From Comamonadaceae bacterium OTU4NAUVB1 (GTDB taxonomy: Bacteria; Pseudomonadota; Gammaproteobacteria; Burkholderiales; Burkholderiaceae_C), in assembly GCA_024372625.1 (NCBI GenBank), contig CP099605.1:2480001-2544000 (forward strand): DNA of 64,000 nt. The letters run 5' to 3'. Positions 8,006-18,490 of this stretch are shown piece after piece (positions within the stretch are counted from its first letter, which is position 1; each line of letters opens with the position of its first letter). The translations under genes and the position numbers were made by a program. Under the pieces are notes generated by a model. The model was not told the origin of the DNA, did not search any database, and saw only the letters and a list, made by a program, of their open reading frames with translations.

Positions 8006-9406
8006 TCACATCAGGTAGGCCGGCAACCACAGCGCGATGGCGGGGAACACCATCAGCACGACGATCGCAAGCATGTAGACGAACATGAAGGGGAGCACGC
8101 CGGCGAAGACGTCCGTGATGGGTCCGGGCTGGCGACGCATGCCCTGGAGCACGTAGAGCACGGTGCCGTCGGGCGGGCTGATCATGGCGATCTCCACCAG
8201 CATCGTGATGACCACGCCGAACCAGATCGGATCGTAGCCCAGCGCCGTGACCACCGGGAACAGCAGCGGGATGGTGGTGATCACCATCGACATGCCCTCC
8301 ATGAAGGTGCCCAGCGCGAGGTAGAAGCCGATGATCACCAGCATGATCACCCAGCCCGGGAACGGCAGCCCGGTCAGGAACTTCGCCAGCATCTGCGGGA
8401 TGCCCAGCGAGGACAGGATGTAGTTCAGGAAGTACGCGCCGAACAGGATCAGCGCGATCATCGACGTGGTGCGCGCGGTCGCCTTCATCGACTCCGAGAG
8501 CATCTTCCACTTCAGCTTGCGGTCCGCCGCCGCCAGCACCAGGCTGCCCGCCACGCCGAGCGCGGCGGATTCGGTGGGCGTGGCCCAGCCCGCGTAGATG
8601 GTGCCCAGCACCAGCCCGATCAGCAGCGCCGTGGGCACCAGGTCCGACAGGCTCGCGATGCGCTGTCGCCACGTGACGGCCTTGGCCGCGGCGTCGCCGT
8701 GGAGCTTGAGCTTGTGGCTGTAGTACAGGATCACGGCCGTGAACAGCGCCACCACCAGGATGCTCGGCCCCACCGCCGCCAGGTACAGCGCGCCCACCGA
8801 GGTCTCGGTGATCAGGCCGTAGATGATGAAGGTGATGCCCGGCGGGATCAGGTTGCCCAGCGCGCCGCCGGCGGCCAGCGATCCCAGCACCAGCTTGGGC
8901 GGGTAGTGGCTCTTCTCGAAGTACGGCAGCGCGACCGAACCCATCGTCGCGGCGGTCGCCACGCTGGAGCCGGCGACGGCGGAGAACACGCCGCACGAGA
9001 TGATGTTGGTGTGCAGCAGGCCGCCGGGCAGCCGGCCCATCCAGATGTTGAGCGCCCGGTACAGCCGCTCCGACAGCCCGGCGCGCAGCATCACCTCCCC
9101 CATCAGCAGGAACAGCGGCACCGACACCAGCACGAAGTTGGTCGACGGGCTCCAGATCATCTCGCCGATGAAGTTCCAGAACGGCCGCTCCGACAGGCCG
9201 AAACCCGCGAGCAGCGACAGCAGCGCGAGCGCCGCGCCCACGTAGATGCCGCCGGCGAAGAAGCCCACGAAGGCGACCAGCACGCTGGCCAGCGCCCACC
9301 ACGGCACGCTGGCCGAGGCGGCGGCGGCCGTCGGGCCCTGCACGCCGAAGAGCGAGGCGCCCCCGATCAGCAGGCCGATGGCGACGATGAAGACGATGGC
9401 GATCAT
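8006..9406 (-). CDS. TRAP transporter large permease subunit (DctM type)
   Basis: 466-residue integral membrane protein with about twelve or more hydrophobic helices. Typical DctM motifs are FSAVAGSSVATAATMG, GALGNLIPPGITFIIYG and the second-half repeat around GTFMEGMSMVITTIPLLFP. It is the ion-coupled transport channel of a tripartite ATP-independent periplasmic system and works with the DctQ-like and DctP-like proteins encoded just upstream. It is slightly longer than common DctM proteins because of an extra N-terminal hydrophobic stretch and Ala-rich loop (about 1-45). The start overlaps the DctQ stop by 4 bp, supporting coupled translation. Confidence 0.92.
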   Translation of the reverse strand: MIAIVFIVAIGLLIGGASLFGVQGPTAAAASASVPWWALASVLVAFVGFFAGGIYVGAALALLSLLAGFGLSERPFWNFIGEMIWSPSTNFVLVSVPLFLLMGEVMLRAGLSERLYRALNIWMGRLPGGLLHTNIISCGVFSAVAGSSVATAATMGSVALPYFEKSHYPPKLVLGSLAAGGALGNLIPPGITFIIYGLITETSVGALYLAAVGPSILVVALFTAVILYYSHKLKLHGDAAAKAVTWRQRIASLSDLVPTALLIGLVLGTIYAGWATPTESAALGVAGSLVLAAADRKLKWKMLSESMKATARTTSMIALILFGAYFLNYILSSLGIPQMLAKFLTGLPFPGWVIMLVIIGFYLALGTFMEGMSMVITTIPLLFPVVTALGYDPIWFGVVITMLVEIAMISPPDGTVLYVLQGMRRQPGPITDVFAGVLPFMFVYMLAIVVLMVFPAIALWLPAYLM

Positions 9407-10023
9407 CGGGCGACTCCCGCGGCGGCCGGTCGCACCACGGGCGACTGCATGCCCTGCTGCGCCTCGGCCACGGCCTCCAGCGTCTCGGCGGCCTCGTCGA
9501 CGTAGGTGCGCGCCATGAGCATGCGGTCCATGCCGTCGGCATCGCCGGTGGCGAGCTGGCGCACGGCGCGCGCGGCCAGCGCCACCACCGCCAGCAGCAT
9601 CAGGCCCAGGCCGGCGGCCCACAGGCCCTGCGGCACGGCCAGCGGCGTGTGCAGCGCCGACAGGTCGGTCGAGCCGAAGTCCCACGAGTCCCTGGCGAGC
9701 GAGAAGGCGCCCCAGGCGAAGAAGCCCGAGGCGATCAGCAGCGCGACGAGCGAGGCCAGGTGCAGCCACACGCGCACGGCCAGCGGCATCTTCTGCACCA
9801 GCACGTCGATGCGCACGTGGCCGCGCTCGAACAGCGTGCCCGCCAGCCCCCAGCTCATGCCGATGGCCATCAGGTAGCCGGTGACCTCGGTGGTGGCCTC
9901 GGTGGAGAAGCCCAGCAGCCGCCGCGCGGCGATGTCGAAGCAGATCAGCAGCGTGATCACCAGGTAGCACCAGCCGGCGATGGTCATCGCCTTGGCGCTC
10001 ACCCATTCGAGCGTGCGGAACAT
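9403..10023 (-). CDS. TRAP transporter small permease subunit (DctQ type)
   Basis: 206 residues with four hydrophobic helices (about 13-33, 48-65, 88-108, 130-152), as expected for the DctQ component that bridges the substrate-binding protein and DctM. The family-like stretch TTEVTGYLMAIGMSWGLAGTLFERGHVRIDVL follows the first helix (residues about 42-73). A soluble tail of roughly 45 residues after the last helix is longer than usual. The ATG shares one base with the stop of the upstream dctP gene (TGATG) and the stop overlaps dctM by 4 bp, so the three TRAP genes are translationally linked. Confidence 0.88.
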   Translation of the reverse strand: MFRTLEWVSAKAMTIAGWCYLVITLLICFDIAARRLLGFSTEATTEVTGYLMAIGMSWGLAGTLFERGHVRIDVLVQKMPLAVRVWLHLASLVALLIASGFFAWGAFSLARDSWDFGSTDLSALHTPLAVPQGLWAAGLGLMLLAVVALAARAVRQLATGDADGMDRMLMARTYVDEAAETLEAVAEAQQGMQSPVVRPAAAGVAR

Positions 10024-11108
10024 CACTTGGCCGTGTAGGTGATGCCGGTGATCGGCGCGATCACCTGGGCGTAGGTCGTGGCGCAACGCTCGCCGCAGCG
10101 CTTGATCCAGCCGGGCAGCACGTCGTCGGCCACGTGCTTCTGCAGCGCGGCGGCGACGCCCGGCTCGGCTTTGGCCTCGACCATCGGCTTCTTCATCAGC
10201 GTGTGCAGCTTGCAGCCGTCGGCGCGGCCGACGTTGCAGGCGACGCCGTCGTTGGTGGCCTCCAGGCCGAGCTTCCACTGCGCTTCCTGCACCTCGCCCA
10301 TGGTCTTCTCGAACTGGGCGCGGATGGCCGGATCGAGCTTGTTCCACCAGGCCAGGTTGACGAAGTAGCCCGAGGTCGACCACGACAGCGGCAGCGTGTA
10401 GAGGTGCGTCGTGACCTCCGGCCACTTCACGCCGTTGCCCGAACCGGCGCCGGTGATGCCGCAGTCGACCGTGCCGCGCTCCAGCGCCGTGTAGACCTCG
10501 CCGAAGGCCAGCGAGACCGGCTGGCCGCCGAGCGACTTGATGAGGTCGGAGGACGACGGGCCGTTGGTGCGCACCTTCAGGCCCTTGAGGTCGGCCAGGC
10601 TCGCCACCGGCTTGCGGCAGAACAGCATCTGGCCGGAGAACGGGTAGGTCGCCACCAGCTTGATGCCCAGGCGCTCCAGGTCCTTGTTGGCCACCGGCAC
10701 CATCGCGTCGGCCACCTTGCGGGCCTGGGCGATGTCGGCGTTCATGCCCGCGAGGTCGACGCCGTCGAGCATCGGCACGTCGCCCGAGACGGTGGTCAGC
10801 GGCGCGGCGGCGATGTCGACCTGGCCCGAGCGCACCAGGCGCAGCACCTCGGGGCCGTTGACGTTGCGCTCCGGCCAGGACGACAGCGTCACCTCGACCC
10901 GGCCACCGGTGGCCTTGGCCATGCCGTCGCGCAGCAGCGGCTGGTCGACCCGCGTGTACTGCGGCAGGTTCGGCGAGACCTGCGTGATCGCCTGCACGGC
11001 GACCTTGGGGCCGGCCGGCACCTGCGCGGCGGCGGGGCCCGACAGCAGCAGGGCCGCGGCGGCGCTCACGGACGCGACGACGGCGAGGGAAGACGGGAAG
11101 CGCTTCAT
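10023..11108 (-). CDS. TRAP transporter periplasmic substrate-binding protein (DctP type)
   Basis: 361 residues with a Sec signal peptide (hydrophobic 8-22, probable cleavage after AAA at 26-28). The mature part has DctP features: an ADLKGLKVRTNG-like segment (ASLADLKGLKVRTN), ALERGTVDCGI and YFVNLAWWNKLDPAIRAQFEK. It binds the substrate in the periplasm for the DctQM permease. Two Cys pairs near the C-terminal half (CNVGRADGC and CGERC) are unusual and could form disulfides. The arginine in KVRTNG commonly salt-bridges a carboxylate in this family, so an organic acid ligand is likely but unproven. Confidence 0.9.
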   Translation of the reverse strand: MKRFPSSLAVVASVSAAAALLLSGPAAAQVPAGPKVAVQAITQVSPNLPQYTRVDQPLLRDGMAKATGGRVEVTLSSWPERNVNGPEVLRLVRSGQVDIAAAPLTTVSGDVPMLDGVDLAGMNADIAQARKVADAMVPVANKDLERLGIKLVATYPFSGQMLFCRKPVASLADLKGLKVRTNGPSSSDLIKSLGGQPVSLAFGEVYTALERGTVDCGITGAGSGNGVKWPEVTTHLYTLPLSWSTSGYFVNLAWWNKLDPAIRAQFEKTMGEVQEAQWKLGLEATNDGVACNVGRADGCKLHTLMKKPMVEAKAEPGVAAALQKHVADDVLPGWIKRCGERCATTYAQVIAPITGITYTAK

Positions 11109-11194
11109 GGATGGACTCCTGGGGGGACGAAAGGCGGATGGGAAAAGCAAGCGGAAAGAGACGGGGCGACCGCGACCGTCGGCGGACGGTGGCG

Positions 11195-12016
11195 CTAGAA
11201 GCTGGCGATGCGGTGGTTGAGCAGGTCCGTGACCAGCATGCAGCCGGGCGCGTGCGTGATGCACAGCGGCGGCTTCGCGGCCATCACCACCGACTGCGGC
11301 GTCACGCCGCAGGCCCAGAAGACGGGCAGCTCGTCGTCGCGCACGTCGACCGGCTCGCCGAAATCCGGTGCGCCGAGGTCGGCGATGCCGATCAGGTCGG
11401 GCCGCCCGATGTGCACCGGCGCGCCGTGCACCTGGGGAAAGCGCGAGGTGACCTGCACCGCCCGGATGGCGTCGGCCGCGTTCATCGGCCGCATCGACAC
11501 CACCAGCGGGCCCTGGAAGATGCCCGCCGGCGCGGTCGGCACGCTCGTGCGGTACATGGCGACGTTGCGGCCCTCGGCCACGTGGCGCAGCGGCACGCCG
11601 GCCTCGAGCAGCGCCTCCTCGAACGAGAACGAGCAGCCGATCACGAAGCTCACCAGGTCGTCGCGCCACAGGGCGGCGATGTCCGTCGGCTCGTCGACCA
11701 GCACGCCGTCGCGCCAGACCCGATAGCGCGGCAGGTCGCTGCGGATGTCGATGCCCGCGCCCAGTCCGGGCAGCGCCGGATCGCCCGGTTCCGACACCGC
11801 CAGCAGCGGGCAGGACTTGGGATTGCGCTGGCAGAAGCGCAGGAAATCGTCGGCCTGCGCCTTCGGCAGGATCGCGAGGTTGCCCTGCACGTGGCCCGGC
11901 GCCATGCCGGCGGTGTGGCCGTCGTGACGGCCCTGGCGCATCAGCGCGCGGGCGGCGCGGCCGGTGGGCGCGAGCGCGGCCAGGGAAGCGGTGGCGGTGG
12001 CGGTAGCGGTGTTCAT
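11195..12016 (-). CDS. Putative hydro-lyase, DUF1445 / D-glutamate cyclase-like family
   Basis: 273 residues, close to the family norm. Recognisable segments are [19 protein letters not shown] (35-53), [54 protein letters not shown] and [13 protein letters not shown], which characterise the DUF1445 'putative hydro-lyase' (YcsI-type) family. The related mammalian DGLUCY enzyme converts D-glutamate to 5-oxo-D-proline and other members are only predicted hydro-lyases, so the reaction here is unknown. Its ATG overlaps the cupin stop by 4 bp and dctP follows after about 86 bp, so it is an internal gene of the catabolic operon. Confidence 0.85.
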   Translation of the reverse strand: MNTATATATASLAALAPTGRAARALMRQGRHDGHTAGMAPGHVQGNLAILPKAQADDFLRFCQRNPKSCPLLAVSEPGDPALPGLGAGIDIRSDLPRYRVWRDGVLVDEPTDIAALWRDDLVSFVIGCSFSFEEALLEAGVPLRHVAEGRNVAMYRTSVPTAPAGIFQGPLVVSMRPMNAADAIRAVQVTSRFPQVHGAPVHIGRPDLIGIADLGAPDFGEPVDVRDDELPVFWACGVTPQSVVMAAKPPLCITHAPGCMLVTDLLNHRIASF

Positions 12017-12405
12017 GCGTAGTACTGGAATTCGAGCAGCACGCAGCCCGCGCGTGAGACGAAGGGGCCGTGCACCGCGCCGGGTGGGCGGCAGGCGAAG
12101 GTGTAGGCGCCGAATGCCTCGCCGCCCTCGCCTTCGGCGTCGCAGCCGACCACCAGTTCACCCTCGACGATGAAGACTTCCTCGTGGAAATCGTGGACCA
12201 CCGGCCGATCGATCAGCGCCCCGGCCGACCAGCGCGCGAGCCGCGTGCGCGAGCCGGTGCCGGCGGCCGCGTCGAGGTCGTCGGCCAGCACGATCTCCTC
12301 GATGCGGCCGGCCGAGCACGCCACCGGGGACCAGGCGGTGGCGGCGTCGTCGGGACGGATCGCGAAGAACTCGCGATGTCGCTTGGCGGTCATGGAACGT
12401 TGCAT
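12013..12405 (-). CDS. Small cupin-domain protein
   Basis: About 130 residues forming a single cupin barrel. The core shows [19 protein letters not shown] (cupin motif 1, with His and Glu ligands) and PPGAVHGPF (motif 2). Such proteins are dioxygenases, isomerases or ligand sensors; nothing here distinguishes them. The start is uncertain: ATG at 12405 (used), ATG at 12393 and a longer frame from 12483 are all possible, and none has a strong Shine-Dalgarno. It is the first gene after the codirectional LysR gene and its stop overlaps the DUF1445 start, so it should lead the operon. Confidence 0.75.
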   Translation of the reverse strand: MQRSMTAKRHREFFAIRPDDAATAWSPVACSAGRIEEIVLADDLDAAAGTGSRTRLARWSAGALIDRPVVHDFHEEVFIVEGELVVGCDAEGEGGEAFGAYTFACRPPGAVHGPFVSRAGCVLLEFQYYA

Positions 12406-12531
12406 GGCGCGCAGTGTTGTCGCGCCCGTCCGCAGGGTCAAACGGGAAATTCTTTCGATGACCGATAGGGTTTCGTGATGCACGGCCGTGGCGCACCGGA
12501 CCGCCCCATCATCGGGCGCGCGTGGGCCGGA

Positions 12532-13449
12532 TCAGGGCGCGCGCGCGTCGTCGCGACAGGTCGCGAGGAACCGGTCGCAGGTCGTCTGCGCCATGCCGAC
12601 CAGCGCTTCGGCCAGCGGCGAGGCGGGTTCCAGCCGCATGCTGGCGACCAGCGGCAGCGCCAGGGGCGCCGGGTCGACGTCGAGCACCACCAGGCGGCCT
12701 TCGCCCACGTCCTTCTGGATCACCGCCAGCGGCAGCAGCGCCGTGCCGAAGCCCGTGCGCGCCAGGTCGACCATGGCGCCGAGCGAGGAGAAATAGCTCA
12801 CCCGCAGGTTCGTGCAGCCGCTCGCGTTCTGCGCGATGTTGCGGTAGACGCTCGACTCCCGGTTGAAGGAGATGATCGGCTGCTCCGCGAGGTCGGCGAA
12901 GGACAGCCGGCTGCGCGACGGGAACTTCAGCGCCAGCGACGGACTGGTGACCCAGCGCATCGCGAGGTTGGCGATGCGGCGGTTGTCGATGAAACCCTGC
13001 GTGATCTCCTCCGACAGGATCGCGCAGTCCAGGGTGCCGCGCAGCAGGTCGTCGCGCAGCCGCGGCGTGATGTCGGAGACCAGCTCCAGGGTGGTGTTGG
13101 GATATTTTTCGGCGAAACGCGAGAACAGCTCGGGCAACCAGGTATGGGCGACGGTCTCGATGACCCCGATGCGCAGCATGCCGGAGAAGACGTCGGTCTG
13201 CCCCATCGCGGCGATCATGCGCGCCTGCAGCTCGATCATGCGTTCCGCATGGGGCATGAGCTCGGTGCCGTGGTAGGTGAGCAGCACGCTGCGGTGCTCC
13301 CGGTCGAACAGCCGCACACCGAACTGGGCCTCCAGCGTCGCGATGCGGCTGGAGATGCCGGCCTGGGTCGTGTGCATCTTCTCGGCGGCGGCCTTGAAGC
13401 TGCCCAGCTTGGCGACCCAGACGAAAGCCTCGAGAAAGCGCACGTTCAT
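12532..13449 (-). CDS. LysR family transcriptional regulator
   Basis: 305 residues. The N-terminal winged helix-turn-helix (1-60) contains FVWVAKLGSFKAAAEKM and TTQAGISSRIATLE, standard for LysR proteins. The C-terminal effector-binding domain has the RIGVIETVAHTWLP and LDCAILSEE segments. It reads in the same direction as the cupin/TRAP operon and sits directly upstream (126 bp gap), unlike the usual divergent LysR arrangement. It is the obvious candidate regulator, with the operon substrate or a pathway intermediate as co-inducer. The gap contains TTTCG-rich AT sequence near 12450-12475 that could hold a LysR site, but I cannot define one. Confidence 0.88.
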   Translation of the reverse strand: MNVRFLEAFVWVAKLGSFKAAAEKMHTTQAGISSRIATLEAQFGVRLFDREHRSVLLTYHGTELMPHAERMIELQARMIAAMGQTDVFSGMLRIGVIETVAHTWLPELFSRFAEKYPNTTLELVSDITPRLRDDLLRGTLDCAILSEEITQGFIDNRRIANLAMRWVTSPSLALKFPSRSRLSFADLAEQPIISFNRESSVYRNIAQNASGCTNLRVSYFSSLGAMVDLARTGFGTALLPLAVIQKDVGEGRLVVLDVDPAPLALPLVASMRLEPASPLAEALVGMAQTTCDRFLATCRDDARAP

Positions 13450-13518
13450 GCGCGCAGTCTATCGAGACGGAAACGCGCGGGCGGCACGTCGGCGGCGCAC
13501 GCGCCGCGCGCGCTGGCG

Positions 13519-13865
13519 CTAGTCGGCCCGTGCCGCCGGCCGTGCCCGCACGTCGGTCACGTCGTCGGCGCGGCCGAGCGCGACGGGACTGCGCGCCGAT
13601 TCGCCCCGCGCGCGGGCACCCACCACGTCCGCCGCGCTGGGCGCGGCGGCGCGGCCCGCGGCACGGAATCGCTCGAAGCCGGTGCGCGGATCGAAACGCC
13701 CGGCCATGGCGGCCCAGGGCGACACCGGCTTGCCGGTCAGGCGCGCCCAGCCGTAGCGCAGCCCCCAGACCGCGGCCAGCACCGCCACCAGGAACAACAG
13801 GCCCGTCGCCACGATCAGGCCCAGGAGAAACAGAACGACGCGAATGAAAAAGTTCATCATCGGCA

Positions 13866-13866
<1 letters not shown>
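13519..13866 (-). CDS. Small membrane protein downstream of clpB, function unknown
   Basis: 115 residues (or 113 if ATG 13860 is used). One long hydrophobic segment spans about 5-33 (FFIRVVLFLLGLIVATGLL...). It is followed by a cytosolic or periplasmic Arg/Ala-rich tail with SPWAAMAGRFDPRTGFERFRA. I do not recognise a characterised family. The ATG at 13866 shares a base with the clpB stop codon (TAATG), so it is probably translated by reinitiation after ClpB and made in the same heat-shock transcript. That suggests, but does not show, a membrane-linked stress role. Confidence 0.6.
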
Positions 13867-16487
<2,621 letters not shown>

Positions 16488-16508
16488 GGCGAATGTTTCC
16501 TTGGCTCG

Positions 16509-16537
16509 AAAATAGGACCATGGCGCGGCGATTCAAG
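16509..16537 (-). promoter_or_regulatory. Candidate sigma-32 (heat shock) promoter of clpB
   Basis: On the minus strand CTTGAAT (16537-16531) is followed after 14 bases by CCTATTTT (16516-16509). This is close to the CTTGAA / CCCCATnT pattern bound by RpoH holoenzyme. It lies about 22 bases before the clpB ATG. Its position before a classic heat-shock gene supports the call; the -10 element is only a partial match. Confidence 0.6.
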
Positions 16538-16633
16538 GGCCGGCCGGGCGACGCGCCGGCTCCGGCGCCGGTCCGGGCACGATCCTGCGCGCGGCGCGCT
16601 CCCCGATTTCCACACTTTCTGAAGCGGACACAC

Positions 16634-17671
16634 ATGACATCGACGATGCGGATTCCTTCTTCACGGCGCGGCATCCTGGCAGCCGGCCTGGGCGGCCTCG
16701 CGGCCCTGACGCCGGCGACGGGCACGGTCGGTGCCCTGGCGGCCCTGGCCACCGGCGCGGCGCGCGCCCAGGGCGGCGGCGCGCCCATCCGCCTGCTGGT
16801 GGGTTTCCCGGCCGGCGCCGGCAGCGACGCCATCGCGCGGGCACTGGGGGAGAAGCTCAAGGACGAACTCGGCGTGCCGGTGGTGGTGGAGAACCGCGCC
16901 GGCGCCGGCGGCCAGATCGCCGCCCAGGCGCTCAGGGCCGCGCCGGCCGACGGCCACACCCTGCTGCTCACGCACGACCACACGATCTCGATCCTGCCGC
17001 AGGTGGTGCGGAATCCGGGCTTCGATCCGGCGGCCGACTTCGTGCCGGTGGCGGGCTTCGCGAGCTTCGCCAACGTGCTGGCCGTCTCGGGCGGCACGCC
17101 GGCGCGCAGCCTCGACGAGTACGTCGCCTGGGTTCGGAACCGGCGCGGCGGGCGCGACACCATCGGCGTCCCGGCGCCGGCGTCGATCCCCGAGTTCCTG
17201 GTGCGGATGATCGCCGACCGGACGCGGCTGGACATCCAGGCCGCGCCCTACCGCGGCAGCGCGCCGATGATGGCCGACATGCTGGGCAACCAGATCGGCG
17301 CGGGCATCGCATCGGTGCCGGACTTCATCGAGAACCACCGTGCCGGCAAGGTCCGCATCGTCGCCGCCATCGGCGCGAAGCGCCAGGCGCTGCTGCCGCA
17401 GGTGCCGACCTTCGACGAACTCGGCTTCGCCAACCTCGACGATCTGCCTTACTACGGCATCTTCGCGCCGGTGGGCACGCCGCAGCCGTTCATCGAGCGC
17501 TTCGGCGCCGCCCTGGCCAAGGTGCTGGCCCTGCCCGACGTGCGGCAGAAGCTCACCGCGATGGGCCTCGCCGTCGGCTACGAGCCGCAGGGCCAGTTCG
17601 CCGGGCGGGTGCGGACGTACACGCAGTCGTGGCAGCGGATCATCCGGGCCAACGGCTTCAGGCCCGCCTGA
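16634..17671 (+). CDS. Bug/TctC family periplasmic solute-binding protein (orphan)
   Basis: 345 residues. The N-terminus is a signal with a twin-arginine look (SRRGILAAG at 10-18, hydrophobic core, cleavage near ARAQ), so Tat export is possible. The mature part is a tripartite tricarboxylate receptor: LLVGFPAGAGSDAIARAL, VVVENRAGAGGQIAAQA, APADGHTLLLTH and FAPVGTPQPFIERF are diagnostic. No TctA/TctB permease genes are nearby. Such orphan Bug proteins are numerous in Comamonadaceae and Bordetella, where they may serve remote permeases or signalling. It is divergent from clpB and convergent with moaE. The start at 16634 gives a proper signal peptide; upstream frame is Arg-rich non-coding sequence. 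Confidence 0.9.
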   Translation: MTSTMRIPSSRRGILAAGLGGLAALTPATGTVGALAALATGAARAQGGGAPIRLLVGFPAGAGSDAIARALGEKLKDELGVPVVVENRAGAGGQIAAQALRAAPADGHTLLLTHDHTISILPQVVRNPGFDPAADFVPVAGFASFANVLAVSGGTPARSLDEYVAWVRNRRGGRDTIGVPAPASIPEFLVRMIADRTRLDIQAAPYRGSAPMMADMLGNQIGAGIASVPDFIENHRAGKVRIVAAIGAKRQALLPQVPTFDELGFANLDDLPYYGIFAPVGTPQPFIERFGAALAKVLALPDVRQKLTAMGLAVGYEPQGQFAGRVRTYTQSWQRIIRANGFRPA

Positions 17672-17679
17672 AGCGCTCC

Positions 17680-17695
17680 GGCGCCGGCTGGCGCC
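17680..17695. terminator. Hairpin between convergent genes (possible terminator)
   Basis: GGCGCC-GGCT-GGCGCC forms a perfect six-pair stem with a four-base loop between the tctC-like stop and the moaE stop. A second imperfect palindrome (CTTCAGGC/GCCTGAAG) overlaps the tctC stop at about 17656-17673. There is no T tract, so intrinsic termination is uncertain; the site may act for both strands. Confidence 0.35.
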
Positions 17696-17697
17696 GT

Positions 17698-18186
17698 TCA
17701 GGCGTTGGACGCCTCGATGCCCCAGCGCGCGAGCGCGGCGTCGTCGGCGACGCGGGCATCGACCCAGCGCGCGCCTTCGGGGGTCTGCTCCTTCTTCCAG
17801 AACGGCGCCTGGGTCTTGAGGTAGTCCATCAGGAACTCGCAGGCCCGGAAGCTCTCGCCCCGGTGCGCCGACACGACCGCGACCATCATGATGCGCTCCG
17901 TCGGCTGCAGCAGCCCGACGCGATGGACCACGCGGGCGCCGACGATGTCGAAGCGCGCATGGGCCTGGTCGATCATGGCCTCGATCGCCCGCTCGGTCAT
18001 GCCGGGGTAGTGCTCCAGTTCCATCGAGGCGACGTCGCTGCCGTCGTTGCGGTCGCGCACGGTGCCGACGAAGCTGCAGATGGCGCCCACGCGCGCGTCG
18101 GCGCCGTGCAGCGCGTCGATCTCGCGCTGCAGGTCGAAGTCGTCGGCCTGGACCGAGACGCGTGGCGTGCGGGCGTCGGCGTGCAC
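17698..18186 (-). CDS. moaE: Molybdopterin synthase catalytic subunit MoaE
   Basis: 162 residues, usual size. MoaE signatures: AICSFVGTVRDRN (35-47), LEHYPGMTERAI, IVGARVVHRVGLL and PFWKKEQTPEGARWV, which holds the catalytic lysine (about 131). MoaE accepts sulfur from the MoaD thiocarboxylate to convert cyclic pyranopterin monophosphate into molybdopterin. I take GTG at 18186 as the start: it follows the moaD stop by 2 bp and has a GGAGG Shine-Dalgarno six bases upstream inside the moaD end, whereas no suitable ATG exists in frame. Last gene of mobB-moeA-moaD-moaE. Confidence 0.93.
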   Translation of the reverse strand: MHADARTPRVSVQADDFDLQREIDALHGADARVGAICSFVGTVRDRNDGSDVASMELEHYPGMTERAIEAMIDQAHARFDIVGARVVHRVGLLQPTERIMMVAVVSAHRGESFRACEFLMDYLKTQAPFWKKEQTPEGARWVDARVADDAALARWGIEASNA

Positions 18187-18188
18187 GC

Positions 18189-18440
18189 TCAGCCTCCGGT
18201 GACGGGCGGGAAGAAGGCGATCTCCGCGCCGTCGTCCAGCGCCGCGTCCTCCCGGCTCATGACCTGGTCGCGCGCCATGCGCACGGCCTTGCCGCGCGCG
18301 AGGGCCGTGGCGTGCGCGCCGCCGCGCGCGATGAGTTCGTCGCGCAGGCCGGCGAGCGTCGCGGCCTCGGTCCGCACGGTCTCGCCACTGCCCAGGGCTT
18401 CGCGCACGGAGGCGAAATAGCGGATTCGGATGGTTTTCAT
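18189..18440 (-). CDS. moaD: Molybdopterin synthase sulfur-carrier subunit MoaD
   Basis: 83 residues with the ubiquitin-like MoaD/ThiS fold. It begins MKTIRIRYFASVREALG, has an acidic middle (SREDAALDDGAEIAFFPPV) and ends in the essential Gly-Gly (PVTGG). The C-terminal glycine is adenylated and thiocarboxylated by MoeB-type enzymes, then donates sulfur in MoaE. The end of the gene also contains the GGAGG ribosome-binding site for the GTG start of moaE, so production of the two subunits is linked. Confidence 0.93.
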   Translation of the reverse strand: MKTIRIRYFASVREALGSGETVRTEAATLAGLRDELIARGGAHATALARGKAVRMARDQVMSREDAALDDGAEIAFFPPVTGG

Positions 18441-18490
18441 GGCGATCGGAGGAATCGGGTCGTCGTTCGTCGGCGGGCACGACCGGCGGA

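Noticed and set aside
7254..9542. 762-codon frame joining the dctM region to the DUF2848 protein
   Set aside because: The first two thirds are out-of-frame dctM. The real protein starts at 7982.
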